From contig NZ_JAGQCS010000001.1 of NCBI RefSeq assembly GCF_024346315.1, forward strand, positions 310,001 to 374,000: a stretch of DNA of 64,000 bases, written 5' to 3'. A program made the position numbers and the translations under genes. The notes under the pieces are model-generated. The model was not told the origin of the DNA. It was given only the letters and a program-made list of their open reading frames with translations, and did not search any database. This DNA comes from Cyanobium sp. ATX 6F1. Its GTDB lineage: Bacteria; Cyanobacteriota; Cyanobacteriia; PCC-6307; Cyanobiaceae. Position 1 is the stretch's first letter, and the number at the start of each line of letters is the position of its first letter. Shown here piece by piece: positions 36,944-44,567 of the stretch.

Positions 36944-37186
36944 ATGACCACGCAAACCGATCTGGGCTGGGCAGGCTGCAGTGCTGTGGAGATGGATCCT
37001 CAGCGCGTGAGCGGAGCCTGGGTGTTCCGCGGTACCCGGATTCCGGTGGCGGCTCTGTTCGAAAACCTGGAAGACGGTGTCTCCTTGGCTGAATTCGTCG
37101 AACTGTTCCCAGGGGTGAGCCTCGAGCAGTCACGGCTAGTCCTGGAGCACGCCGCTCGGAGCACCGCTGCTGCCGCACTGGCCTGA
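36944..37186 (+). CDS. DUF433-family antitoxin
   Basis: An 80-residue DUF433 protein. The domain is shown by SGAWVFRGTRIPVAALFENL and DGVSLAEFVELFPGVSLEQS, a small helical DNA-binding fold. It is usually the antitoxin partner of a PIN-like DUF5615 protein, which follows at once: its stop at 37184-37186 abuts the next GTG. The ATG at 36944 gives the usual length. Confidence 0.85.
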   Translation: MTTQTDLGWAGCSAVEMDPQRVSGAWVFRGTRIPVAALFENLEDGVSLAEFVELFPGVSLEQSRLVLEHAARSTAAAALA

Positions 37187-37507
37187 GTGCGGATCCTGTT
37201 TGACCAGGGGACACCCGTTCCCCTCCGCCGCTCATTGACCGGCCATGTGGTGGTCACGGCCTATGAGCTGGGTTGGTCGACCGTCACCAATGGCGAGCTG
37301 ATTCGCCTGGCGGAGCGGGAGGGCTACGAGCTCCTGATGACCACCGATACGAACCTGCGATATCAGCAGAACCTGAGCGGGCGCAGCAACGCGATCCTGG
37401 TGCTGACAACAACCAGCTGGCCGCGGATTCGGGAGGTCACAGGCGAGCTCCAGGCAGCGGTCGCCGCCATTGAAAGCGGTGGCTACGAGGAACTGTTCAT
37501 TCCCTGA
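37187..37507 (+). CDS. DUF5615 PIN-like toxin
   Basis: A 106-residue PIN-like predicted nuclease. It starts MRILFDQGTPVPLRRSL, with an acidic residue at the usual first site; then TAYELGWSTVTNGELIRLAE, and LMTTDTNLRYQQNLSGR, which carries the second acidic site. It begins with a GTG directly after the DUF433 stop. The pair sits between a Rad52-like gene and a copy of that gene's 3' part. Confidence 0.85.
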   Translation: MRILFDQGTPVPLRRSLTGHVVVTAYELGWSTVTNGELIRLAEREGYELLMTTDTNLRYQQNLSGRSNAILVLTTTSWPRIREVTGELQAAVAAIESGGYEELFIP

Positions 37508-37529
37508 ACACCTCAGCGCCGCAGTCGCG

Positions 37530-37883
37530 AACATCCCTTCGCGGCGCCCAGCAGCTGGCAACGGCCACGCTCCCAACCGCCTGCCCGCAGGTTTGCCATC
37601 CGATGCTGCACCGACCGATGGCGCCGACTCAGCCATCGAGGACCAGGCGCTGCTGCCCCTCGATGGCGCCACGATCCAGCGGATTCACGCCACCATTCGC
37701 AGCCTTTCCCAGCCTCAGCTGGAGGGGTACCGCTCCGCGGAAGACTCCGTCTTCACCAAAGCATTCCGCAAGCGGTTTCAGGTCCCGGAGGAGGCAACTT
37801 CCATCGCCGATCGGATGCTGCAGAAGCGGCATCACGATTGGATCGAGGCCTTCCTGGTGCAGCACGCAGCTGTTCCAGCGTGA
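37530..37883 (+). pseudogene. Duplicated 3' part of the Rad52-like gene
   Basis: The frame repeats the C-terminus of the protein at 36088-36873: TKAFRKRFQVPEEATSIADR and QKRHHDWIEAFLVQH match the upstream copy almost residue for residue, with a small insert (YRSAEDSVF) and a divergent linker. There is no Rad52 core and no clear start; the frame runs back into the toxin gene. I read it as a remnant left when the toxin-antitoxin pair entered, or by recombination with a related phage. Confidence 0.7.
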
Positions 37884-37950
37884 TTCCAGGAGTAGAAGCG
37901 GCTGTGCTACTTGTGGGCACCTTCATTGCACCCAATTACGCCCGAGTGGG

Positions 37951-38265
37951 TCAGTGCCCAGTCCGCATGAACTGTTGCAGCAAGAGCAGGGAACGTTGCT
38001 CAGCAACCTGATGCTGAACTTCCTCGCTCTGGACCTTTAGCGGCAGCACCTCGAGACAAGCGCTCCCAGGTGCCAGAGCGAGCTCTTGGCCTGTCATCAA
38101 TGGGAGAAGATCCAGGTCCCCGAAGTGGTCGGAGGTCGCGAACGCCAGGAGCTTGTCGCCCTCACGATCTTCGAAGTAGGCAACGGTATAGGAGGTGCCA
38201 AAGGGCCCTTCCGCTGTCGTTACCACCTTGTGGAGCAGGGCTCGCGTCGGTTGATCCGTCGTCAT
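37951..38265 (-). CDS. Hypothetical protein
   Basis: A 104-residue frame of balanced composition (LLHKVVTTAEGPFGTSYTVA, YFEDREGDKLLAFATSDHFG) ending in a helix with glutamine and leucine runs (VAEQRSLLLLQQFMRTGH). The N-terminal half looks like a small beta-rich domain. No family is recognised and there are no close neighbours on the same strand. Real coding is probable but not certain. Confidence 0.45.
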   Translation of the reverse strand: MTTDQPTRALLHKVVTTAEGPFGTSYTVAYFEDREGDKLLAFATSDHFGDLDLLPLMTGQELALAPGSACLEVLPLKVQSEEVQHQVAEQRSLLLLQQFMRTGH

Positions 38266-39098
38266 CGTTCAGCTCTCCGCTCACACGCGATCGACTGCCG
38301 TTCTCGCCCTAGACATCTCCATCGATGTCACCTGGCGGGAGCGGATGAGCAAAGCAGGCGCAGTCCCCCGCCATGGGTGGGCGGTTGTTGAGTTGTACGG
38401 ATCGGGCTCCGGTGACTGCCGGGAATGATTCAGCATGAAAAGGCTCCAGAACATGTGGAGTGGCCCGCAAGGGGAGGCTCAGGGAGGTCAGATTCCCTGG
38501 GCCCTTCTTGCGTAGAAGGGCCGTCCCGTGCGGAGTTCAAGGTCTAGCACCGGCTTCTGGGCCAAGACGGGCGGCAAACACCAGGAGTGGTGTAAGGGCC
38601 CTCAGCGATTGCCAGATTTGGTGGTTGTCCGTAGGATCGCCCCCTTGTGATCTGGTTGTGAGAGCCCGTCTGGCTGGGCATCCCGAGAACCGGCGCAACC
38701 TCATTCCAGTAACACCGCGCAAAGGCACTGCAGCGCAACGGTTCTCATCGTTCTCAATAAGGCGCGTGTGACAACCGAAGAAGTGGCGGCTCCTCGGACG
38801 GTCTTCGGTCGAGCCGGAGTCGAGCCAGTGCAGGCGTGGGCAACTGATCGGTGATGGCGGTTCTTCCTCCCCGGCAGATAGCGCAAGCTGTTCGGCTCAA
38901 GATGTCGATCGACGAGCGGCCCTACCTCCATGTCACGGCTGACGCTGCCAGGGGCATCTGCAAACCCTGTCGGCCTGTTCCGCTTGCCAGGGAGGCTCGG
39001 TATAAACCGGGTAATCCTTTCAGCCAATGCCCAGCCACACCGCCGGCACTGCCTTGGGCAGCGATCCTTGCGCAGGCATGGGAGGCAACGCCACCCGC
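38266..39098. other. Long gene-poor stretch (about 830 nt)
   Basis: Short frames are present on both strands but none has family features, good starts or consistent composition. Several G/C-rich inverted segments occur. No tRNA, CRISPR repeat or transposase remnant is recognised. It may be decayed sequence or hold untranslated RNA. Confidence 0.4.
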
Positions 39099-39122
39099 CT
39101 ACCTGCTGCAGCCAGCAGGTAG
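39099..39122 (+). promoter_or_regulatory. Perfect 10-bp hairpin abutting a start codon
   Basis: CTACCTGCTG (39099-39108), loop CAGC, CAGCAGGTAG (39113-39122), then three bases and the ATG at 39126. The right arm contains AGCAGG, the only ribosome-binding-like sequence available, so the hairpin would hide it. It could be an operator or a translational brake on the two-gene unit that follows. There is no T-run, so it is not a terminator. Confidence 0.55.
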
Positions 39123-39125
39123 CGC

Positions 39126-39578
39126 ATGCCCGTCCCAGGTTTTGATCGGTATGGCCTGCTTCCAGGTGGAGTTCATGGATGCACGATGCAGGAAGTGGAG
39201 GCCGCCCTTGCTTGGAATGCCCAACGGCGTCAGCTGACCTCGCTGCTGAGGGAATTCATCACGGAGGAACTGTCACCTCGCTTTTCTGTGCTTCCTCCCG
39301 TGGTGCTGGACGGCAGTTATGTGACCTCGGAGGAGAACCCAGCCGACATCAACCTCGTCATGGAGCTGCAGGAATTTCCTGATCAGCAAAAGATGCAGGC
39401 ACTTGAGCTTTGCCAACGATGCCCTGACATCCTGCTGCGTTATCGGATCGACCTGAAAACAGCGCTGCAGCGATCGGGGGCAGACCTTGTTGCTTACTTC
39501 AGCTCTTTGGATCCCAGGGAGGCAATCGCCATGAATCTGTATCACGACCACAAAAAAGGTCTGTTGAGGTTGCGGTGA
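39126..39578 (+). CDS. DUF6932-like protein with a degenerate nucleotidyltransferase motif
   Basis: A 150-residue protein. The N-terminal PGFDRYGLLPGGVHGCTMQE is typical of DUF6932 proteins, often annotated beside nucleotidyltransferases. The core VVLDGSYVTSEENPADINLV looks like the G-S-x(n)-D-x-D metal site of a minimal nucleotidyltransferase, but the second Asp is Asn (DIN). A later acidic site may be YRIDLKTAL. Its stop overlaps the partner start (TGATG at 39576-39580). The name is assigned from pattern memory. Confidence 0.65.
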   Translation: MPVPGFDRYGLLPGGVHGCTMQEVEAALAWNAQRRQLTSLLREFITEELSPRFSVLPPVVLDGSYVTSEENPADINLVMELQEFPDQQKMQALELCQRCPDILLRYRIDLKTALQRSGADLVAYFSSLDPREAIAMNLYHDHKKGLLRLR

Positions 39579-40585
39579 TGGGCGGCTGGATCGACGCGAC
39601 TGAGGGCAAGGCCCGCATCATCCACCAGGAGTTACTGGCGGCGCGTGAGCTAGCCGTGCGCATGGGCAAAGATCCCGATGAAATCAGCTCTCCCTATTTC
39701 GAGCTGCTCGCGAAGCTCTATCGGGATGATTTCCCCATTGCCTTCCTGGCGGATCATTCGGATTTGGTCGCTCGCTTTACGGGGCCAGGGGTTCTCAATC
39801 ACGAGCCGCCGGTTTCGCTGGTCACCGGAGCCTTCTCCAAGCTGCGCACGCAGATTCAGCACATCGCCAAATCGATCGCAGGGCTGGAAGAGAAGAAGGT
39901 GCGTTGGCCTGAGCATCTCGATCCCAACCTGTCCGGGTTGGCCTACGGAAGCCTGGTGGTGGGGATGCGGGTGCCGCGCCCTGGGGAACTGGACTCCCAG
40001 GGGCAGTTGGTTCTCGAAGGCGTCACCGACGGGCTTTACCAAGCCGTGCGTGACGCTGTCCGCAGCCTTCCCATCATCCCAAGGCTGATCGAGGATGACG
40101 GTGTCAGTGAAGAGGTTTATTCCCTGTTTCCTGATCCTGCCGTACGAGACACGATCATGCTGGCTGCCCACAAGCTGGCCCCATCCTCCAAGAACAAAGG
40201 CATCACCAATTTGTACCTGAGTTGCCCAGGAGAAGACGAGCTGGCACCCACTGCGCTGACCAAGAAGAGCCGGGAGATCTTGAGGAAAAGCTTGAACGAA
40301 CCGTCCTGGAAGCGCTCCAGTGGCACCGATTCCTTTGAGGGTGTGGTGCGGGAAATCGATCTGGATGCCTTTCGCTTTGAGATCCGCGGCGCCCGGTATC
40401 TGCGCGGCATCCGTTGCATGTACGACGAGCGGTATAAGACAAAAGTCAAGGAGATTCTTGATTGCACCGTCCGGGTCAGCGGCAGCTATGAGGCGGCTGC
40501 CGACAAGCAGCCCAGTCTTGTGGCGGTGGAATCCATTGAGATTCTGCGCAGGGCCGACGAACAGCTGGACCTGCTTGGGCACTGA
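39578..40585 (+). CDS. Unknown partner of the DUF6932-like gene
   Basis: A 335-residue protein with no recognised family. The N-terminal 110 residues are helical (ARELAVRMGKDPDEISSPYF, LRTQIQHIAKSIAGLEEKKV). The middle is mixed. The C-terminal 90 residues look like a small beta-barrel (SFEGVVREIDLDAFRFEIRG, then ILDCTVRVSGSYE). The ATG at 39578 overlaps the upstream stop, so the two are co-translated. No nuclease or ATPase motif is visible. Soluble, no signal peptide. Confidence 0.7.
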   Translation: MGGWIDATEGKARIIHQELLAARELAVRMGKDPDEISSPYFELLAKLYRDDFPIAFLADHSDLVARFTGPGVLNHEPPVSLVTGAFSKLRTQIQHIAKSIAGLEEKKVRWPEHLDPNLSGLAYGSLVVGMRVPRPGELDSQGQLVLEGVTDGLYQAVRDAVRSLPIIPRLIEDDGVSEEVYSLFPDPAVRDTIMLAAHKLAPSSKNKGITNLYLSCPGEDELAPTALTKKSREILRKSLNEPSWKRSSGTDSFEGVVREIDLDAFRFEIRGARYLRGIRCMYDERYKTKVKEILDCTVRVSGSYEAAADKQPSLVAVESIEILRRADEQLDLLGH

Positions 40586-40748
40586 GATCTGCCAGCTGGC
40601 TGCTCCGATCCCCAGGTGCTGCATTGGTCCCAATGGCGGAGGTGCTGGCTGAGGCAGACCTGGGTGGTGCGGTCCAGCCGGAAGTCACTGCCGATCAACA
40701 CGGCTCCTGGGGCTTCGCTGCAGTCGGATCGTCAGCACCCGTAGGAGA

Positions 40749-41945
40749 TCACGACGTCCCCCTCGGCCACAGCACCCCGCTGCTGGGCCTGCTGCCACCA
40801 CCGCCCCCGCCGCTGCCCTGCAGTTGCTTGGCATAGAACGGGTGCTGGCGCACCCCAGCGGCGCCGAGCGCCGACATGCTCCAGTCGGTCAGGAAGTCCG
40901 GCGCAGCGGCCGGACCCATCCCAAGGGCCTGCAGCGGCGCCAGCGGGCAGAAGCTCAGGCGATCCGGCACCGTTTCCCACGGCAGTGAGCCGACGGTGCT
41001 CCAGAGCGCCAACGCCGCAGGCGTCCCCGTTGGCTGCAGGAACCACAGATCAGTGGCACCGCCATAGGCCGCCGCCAGCTGATAGAAGGTGCCGCCGCCG
41101 GCCGGACTGCTGACCCGGCCCAGGCGGCGCGGGCTGCTGAGCTGGTTGTCCCCCAACCACAAGCAATCGGGCAGCACCACCCGGGGCTGAATCGTCCCCG
41201 GCTGGAACAGACCGCTGGTGGGGTTCGCATACAACCCATAGCCTTGACTCAGCTGCTGAACACCACCGAGCGCATACGGCATCACAGAACATGACACCAA
41301 CGTGTTGTTGTTCCAGATGTAGCTGTTCTGCGAATAGAACATGCCGACATAGGCATTGGAGCGGTTGAAGAACACATTCCAGCCTGATGTTGCCGGCGAC
41401 CTGAACAGAACCATCGTGTGGTTCTGCGTGTAGGTGTCCGCGCCGATCGGTGCAATCGAGTAGCAGAAAAACTCACGGCCAGGTGCCGTGTCCATCAGCA
41501 CCAGCAACATCGCGCCGTAATCAATCGCCGGCGATCCATCCGCCGCGTAATGAGACAGACCAGCACTGACGCTGTGCAAAGTGGAAGCGAACGTGCCGTA
41601 GCCGCCGTTGCTGCTGTCGATGGTGTAGGCGCTCTCCAGGCCCAGCCGCAACAGAGCCGTGCTCGAAGATGCGTTGTAGCCCTGGACTTTGCTGGTGTTG
41701 TAGAAGCTCAAGAGCACCGGATTAACCGGATGGCCGAGGCGCCACACATACCCGAAGTTCGTTACTCCCGACGCGGAATTGTGATCCTTGACGACCTGCA
41801 ACTGCAGAGCAGCATTGGCCGGCGTGGCGTTCACCACCGCCGCGAACGCCGAGAAGGCCTCGCTCAGCCGCAGGCCAGGGCTGCCGACTGCCTTGCTGGT
41901 CCAGTTCCAGGAGGCCCACTGTTGGGCTGAAGTGGCAAGGGCCAT
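40749..41945 (-). CDS. Virion-type protein, Gly-rich C-terminus
   Basis: A 398-residue protein at the 3' end of the minus-strand structural block. Composition is Ala/Ser/Gly/aromatic-rich, as in phage tail or head-decoration proteins. A central block (APGREFFCYSIAPIGADTYT) resembles TPGQEFFAFGLTQHAFTNRQ in the next gene, so the two are diverged paralogues. The tail is a glycine linker (GSGGGGGGS). No enzyme motif. The role in a particle is inferred from neighbours. Confidence 0.6.
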   Translation of the reverse strand: MALATSAQQWASWNWTSKAVGSPGLRLSEAFSAFAAVVNATPANAALQLQVVKDHNSASGVTNFGYVWRLGHPVNPVLLSFYNTSKVQGYNASSSTALLRLGLESAYTIDSSNGGYGTFASTLHSVSAGLSHYAADGSPAIDYGAMLLVLMDTAPGREFFCYSIAPIGADTYTQNHTMVLFRSPATSGWNVFFNRSNAYVGMFYSQNSYIWNNNTLVSCSVMPYALGGVQQLSQGYGLYANPTSGLFQPGTIQPRVVLPDCLWLGDNQLSSPRRLGRVSSPAGGGTFYQLAAAYGGATDLWFLQPTGTPAALALWSTVGSLPWETVPDRLSFCPLAPLQALGMGPAAAPDFLTDWSMSALGAAGVRQHPFYAKQLQGSGGGGGGSRPSSGVLWPRGTS

Positions 41946-41965
41946 AGGGAAGAACTGCGCTGGAA

Positions 41966-42841
41966 TCAGGTGGTGGGATTAACGACCCGCACCGCCAGGC
42001 GCGAGGGGCCGAGCTGCAGCCATTCGCTGCCGTCAGCCGCCTTGAAATAACCGAGCGTGACGAAGGTGCGGTTGTAGGTCGCCAGGTCCTGTGGCAACAC
42101 CACCGGATCCCACCACTGCACCGGCGGCAGTGGCGTTGCAAAGGCCACGCCGGGTGTGATCGGGAGCCACTGCGCCGGCCGGGCGAGCAGGAACGGAGGA
42201 CCGCTGGCCGTCCAGTCATTGCGGAAACCCCCAGACAGCAGCACCTGCGGCAGGTTGCGGCTCCAGGCCGCCGTGTTGATCACAGCGGCCATGTCGGTGT
42301 TCGAGAGGTGCCAGTCACCAGTGGTGACGTCCTTGGCGATCAGCAGCGGCAAGGCCTGGCGGTTAGTAAAGGCGTGCTGAGTGAGGCCAAAAGCGAAAAA
42401 CTCCTGGCCCGGTGTCAGGCTCCAGGCCGTCGCCGCACCAATCGGCATCGGCAACGTCACCGTGCCCGCTGTGTTCGTCGTGCCCCGACCACCGGAGAGC
42501 AACCCGTGGTTACCCAAGCCGCCAGCGGGCGCGTGGCCCGCAGCCAGGCCCGCATGGGCGTTCACCGCCGCCGTGGAGGTGTTCATCACCCACTGGCTCA
42601 TCAGCTCCACCGGCGAGCCGAGGTTCTGAGCGGTGAGCCGTGCCTTGATCGTCCAACCGAGGAAACCGGGCGCTGCCGCGCTGTTGGTGCTCAGGGTCAG
42701 CAGCTGAGCCAGGTTCTGAGAGTTGGCCGCACTGATCCAGGTGGCCAGCTCCATGTCCACCTGCGCCGCCATCGCGCTCAGCGCACCCAAGGCGTTTGGC
42801 TCGTCACCGCGGCGTGAGAGATCGCGGATCGTTGCCGCCAT
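41966..42841 (-). CDS. Virion-type protein, paralogue of its neighbour
   Basis: A 291-residue protein. The N-terminus is helical (MAATIRDLSRRGDEPNALGA) and the remainder beta-rich, with TPGQEFFAFGLTQHAF aligning to the downstream gene product. Its ATG overlaps the stop of the upstream gene (42839-42843), so translation is coupled. No enzymatic motif is seen. I infer a tail or surface protein from the adjacent collagen-like fibre and capsid-like genes. Confidence 0.6.
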   Translation of the reverse strand: MAATIRDLSRRGDEPNALGALSAMAAQVDMELATWISAANSQNLAQLLTLSTNSAAAPGFLGWTIKARLTAQNLGSPVELMSQWVMNTSTAAVNAHAGLAAGHAPAGGLGNHGLLSGGRGTTNTAGTVTLPMPIGAATAWSLTPGQEFFAFGLTQHAFTNRQALPLLIAKDVTTGDWHLSNTDMAAVINTAAWSRNLPQVLLSGGFRNDWTASGPPFLLARPAQWLPITPGVAFATPLPPVQWWDPVVLPQDLATYNRTFVTLGYFKAADGSEWLQLGPSRLAVRVVNPTT

Positions 42842-43263
42842 CAGGACGGCACCGTGTCGTGCTCGACCAGGGCCCGCACCGTCACCGTCGCCGCATGGGC
42901 CACGTTCAGCGCAGTGCGCACCCGAGCGAAGAGCCGCGCCTTGAGCGGCGTCTCGCCATTGGAATAGGTCGAGCCCGGTGCAGGCCACAGCCACGGGATC
43001 ACGCCATCGAAGCTCAGATCCAGCAGCACTCCGCTTGAGAGCGGCGGATCCTCCACGATCGGCCGCGCCGTATCAGCGTTCCGCGCCTGCGCGCTCGCAT
43101 AAAAGGTGATCCAGGCGGCGATGTCACAACCGACCGCCAGGAAGCGGCCATCAGTGCCCAGCTCCACGAAGGTCAGATCCAGCACCGACGGCGCCGTGAC
43201 AGTCGCCGTGACCCGCTGCTCCTCCACGCGCCGAGGCGTGTCGATCCGGGGAACCCAGCCCAT
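42841..43263 (-). CDS. Hypothetical virion-cluster protein
   Basis: A 140-residue protein starting MGWVPRIDTPRR. It is beta-rich (TATVTAPSVLDLTFVELGTD, LLDLSFDGVIPWLWPAPG), with no recognised family. Start and stop overlap both neighbours, a tightly packed phage-like arrangement. Probably a small baseplate or tail component, by position only. Confidence 0.55.
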   Translation of the reverse strand: MGWVPRIDTPRRVEEQRVTATVTAPSVLDLTFVELGTDGRFLAVGCDIAAWITFYASAQARNADTARPIVEDPPLSSGVLLDLSFDGVIPWLWPAPGSTYSNGETPLKARLFARVRTALNVAHAATVTVRALVEHDTVPS

Positions 43264-44522
43264 CAGGGCACCACAGGGATTTTGCGGATGGCGCGAGTGG
43301 TCTGGCTGAAGCTCTTGCTGATGGGCCCCCACGAGCCGTAATACCAGTCCTGGCAGATCGCCGTGGTGGCCTGATCCTCAGTCGAGGTCCACATGTTCCC
43401 CTCGAAGAACGCCTGAGCACCACCAATGGAGAAGCCCGTCACCACGGTTTGGGCCGGGATCGACAGGCTGTAGTTCGCCGTGGTCACCGGCACCGCGTAG
43501 GGGTTGGCGCCATAGCCCGGAGTGCTGCCATCGGTGTTGTCGGGCTTGAACCTCCGGTACAGGATCTCCAGCTCGTAGAGCGCCGGCACATACCAGTCGC
43601 TGTAGCCGCCGATCGTGAGCGCCCGCGCCCACTGGGCAGCGGGGTGGCCCGCATCGTTGGCGGCGTTGCTGTTGGCCAGCCCATCGAACGTGCTCGTGGC
43701 CCCGGCCGTGGCCGTATTGGCGGTCTTGAGCACCTTCAGGGCCTGACCCGTGGACTTGGGCGAAATGATCAGCGCATGGGTGGCCACCCCATTCGCCGTA
43801 GCCGAGATCAGCCCGCCGTAGTAGCCCCCCTCATAGGCAGAACCGATCGCCGGCAGGCTGCCAACCGGAGTGCCAGCACTCACCGTCAGCTTGTAGACGG
43901 TGCCCGACACGTTGTCGAGGTACATGTCCCCGTCGATCTGGCCGGGGATGTTGGCCGGTGGCGGCCCGGATCCCACAAACCAGCCCGTGCCGCGGGAGCC
44001 CACCGCGCCAGTGGTGCCAGCCACGCCAGCAGGGCCCTGGATGCCAGCCGATCCAGCCGTACCAGCCGGGCCCTGGGGGCCAGCGGCGCCAGCCGGACCT
44101 TGGGCACCTGCTGTTCCAGCGGGGCCCGTCGGACCGGCCGGGCCTTGGATCTGACCTGCGTTGACCCAGTTGCTGCCAGCGGCGTTCCAGGAATAGAGCG
44201 TGTCGCCCTCGTCTTGAACGATGTAGGCGTCACCCTGCTGCCGGTTCGAGGTCGGCAGCGCCGAGTAGGTGGCGACCGAGCCCTTGAGGTTGATGCCGGT
44301 GCCGGCCGCGCCTTGCGGGCCAGTCGGACCGGCTGCTCCAGGAGCTCCAGCCGTGCCAGCCGGACCTTGCGGGCCAGTGCTGCCAGCTGTACCTGCTGTG
44401 CCGGCGGTGCCCTGCGGGCCGGCTGGACCTTGCGGGCCGGCTGACCCGGGTGCGCCCGCCGTGCCGGTCGGTCCAGGGGAACCCTGCGGACCCAGCAGGG
44501 AGCCGGTGTTATTCCAGGGCAT
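43263..44522 (-). CDS. Collagen-like fibre protein with a C-terminal lectin-type domain
   Basis: A 419-residue protein. Collagen Gly-X-Y repeats occupy about residues 11-74 and 128-172, separated by a beta insert (GDAYIVQDEGDTLYSWNAAG). A fibre motif GQIDGDMYLDNVSGTVYKL follows near 190. The C-terminal 150 residues resemble a DUF1566/Lcl or C-type-lectin fold (ARALTIGGYSDWYVPALYEL, GNMWTSTEDQATTAICQDWY). Phage tail fibres with this layout bind host surfaces. A TGGCAATAG motif lies 27 nt upstream. Confidence 0.75.
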   Translation of the reverse strand: MPWNNTGSLLGPQGSPGPTGTAGAPGSAGPQGPAGPQGTAGTAGTAGSTGPQGPAGTAGAPGAAGPTGPQGAAGTGINLKGSVATYSALPTSNRQQGDAYIVQDEGDTLYSWNAAGSNWVNAGQIQGPAGPTGPAGTAGAQGPAGAAGPQGPAGTAGSAGIQGPAGVAGTTGAVGSRGTGWFVGSGPPPANIPGQIDGDMYLDNVSGTVYKLTVSAGTPVGSLPAIGSAYEGGYYGGLISATANGVATHALIISPKSTGQALKVLKTANTATAGATSTFDGLANSNAANDAGHPAAQWARALTIGGYSDWYVPALYELEILYRRFKPDNTDGSTPGYGANPYAVPVTTANYSLSIPAQTVVTGFSIGGAQAFFEGNMWTSTEDQATTAICQDWYYGSWGPISKSFSQTTRAIRKIPVVP

Positions 44523-44549
44523 CGAAGCCAGGCCGCATCACGTCACCAG

Positions 44550-44558
44550 CTATTGCCA
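44550..44558 (-). promoter_or_regulatory. TGGCAATAG motif, copy before the fibre gene
   Basis: On the minus strand TGGCAATAG, then CTGGTGACG, 27 nt before the ATG at 44522. The copy at 49786-49794 has the same 9-mer followed by GTGGTGACG. Function unknown; a promoter element or mRNA signal is possible. Confidence 0.5.
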
Positions 44559-44567
44559 CTGACGTGC

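Noticed and set aside
38460-39027. Short frames on both strands in the 38.3-39.1 kb gap
   Set aside because: No conserved pattern, poor starts, Arg/Ser/Pro-rich; considered non-coding.
39099-39122. The hairpin as a transcription terminator
   Set aside because: There is no T-tract and it touches the start codon, so a control role is more likely.
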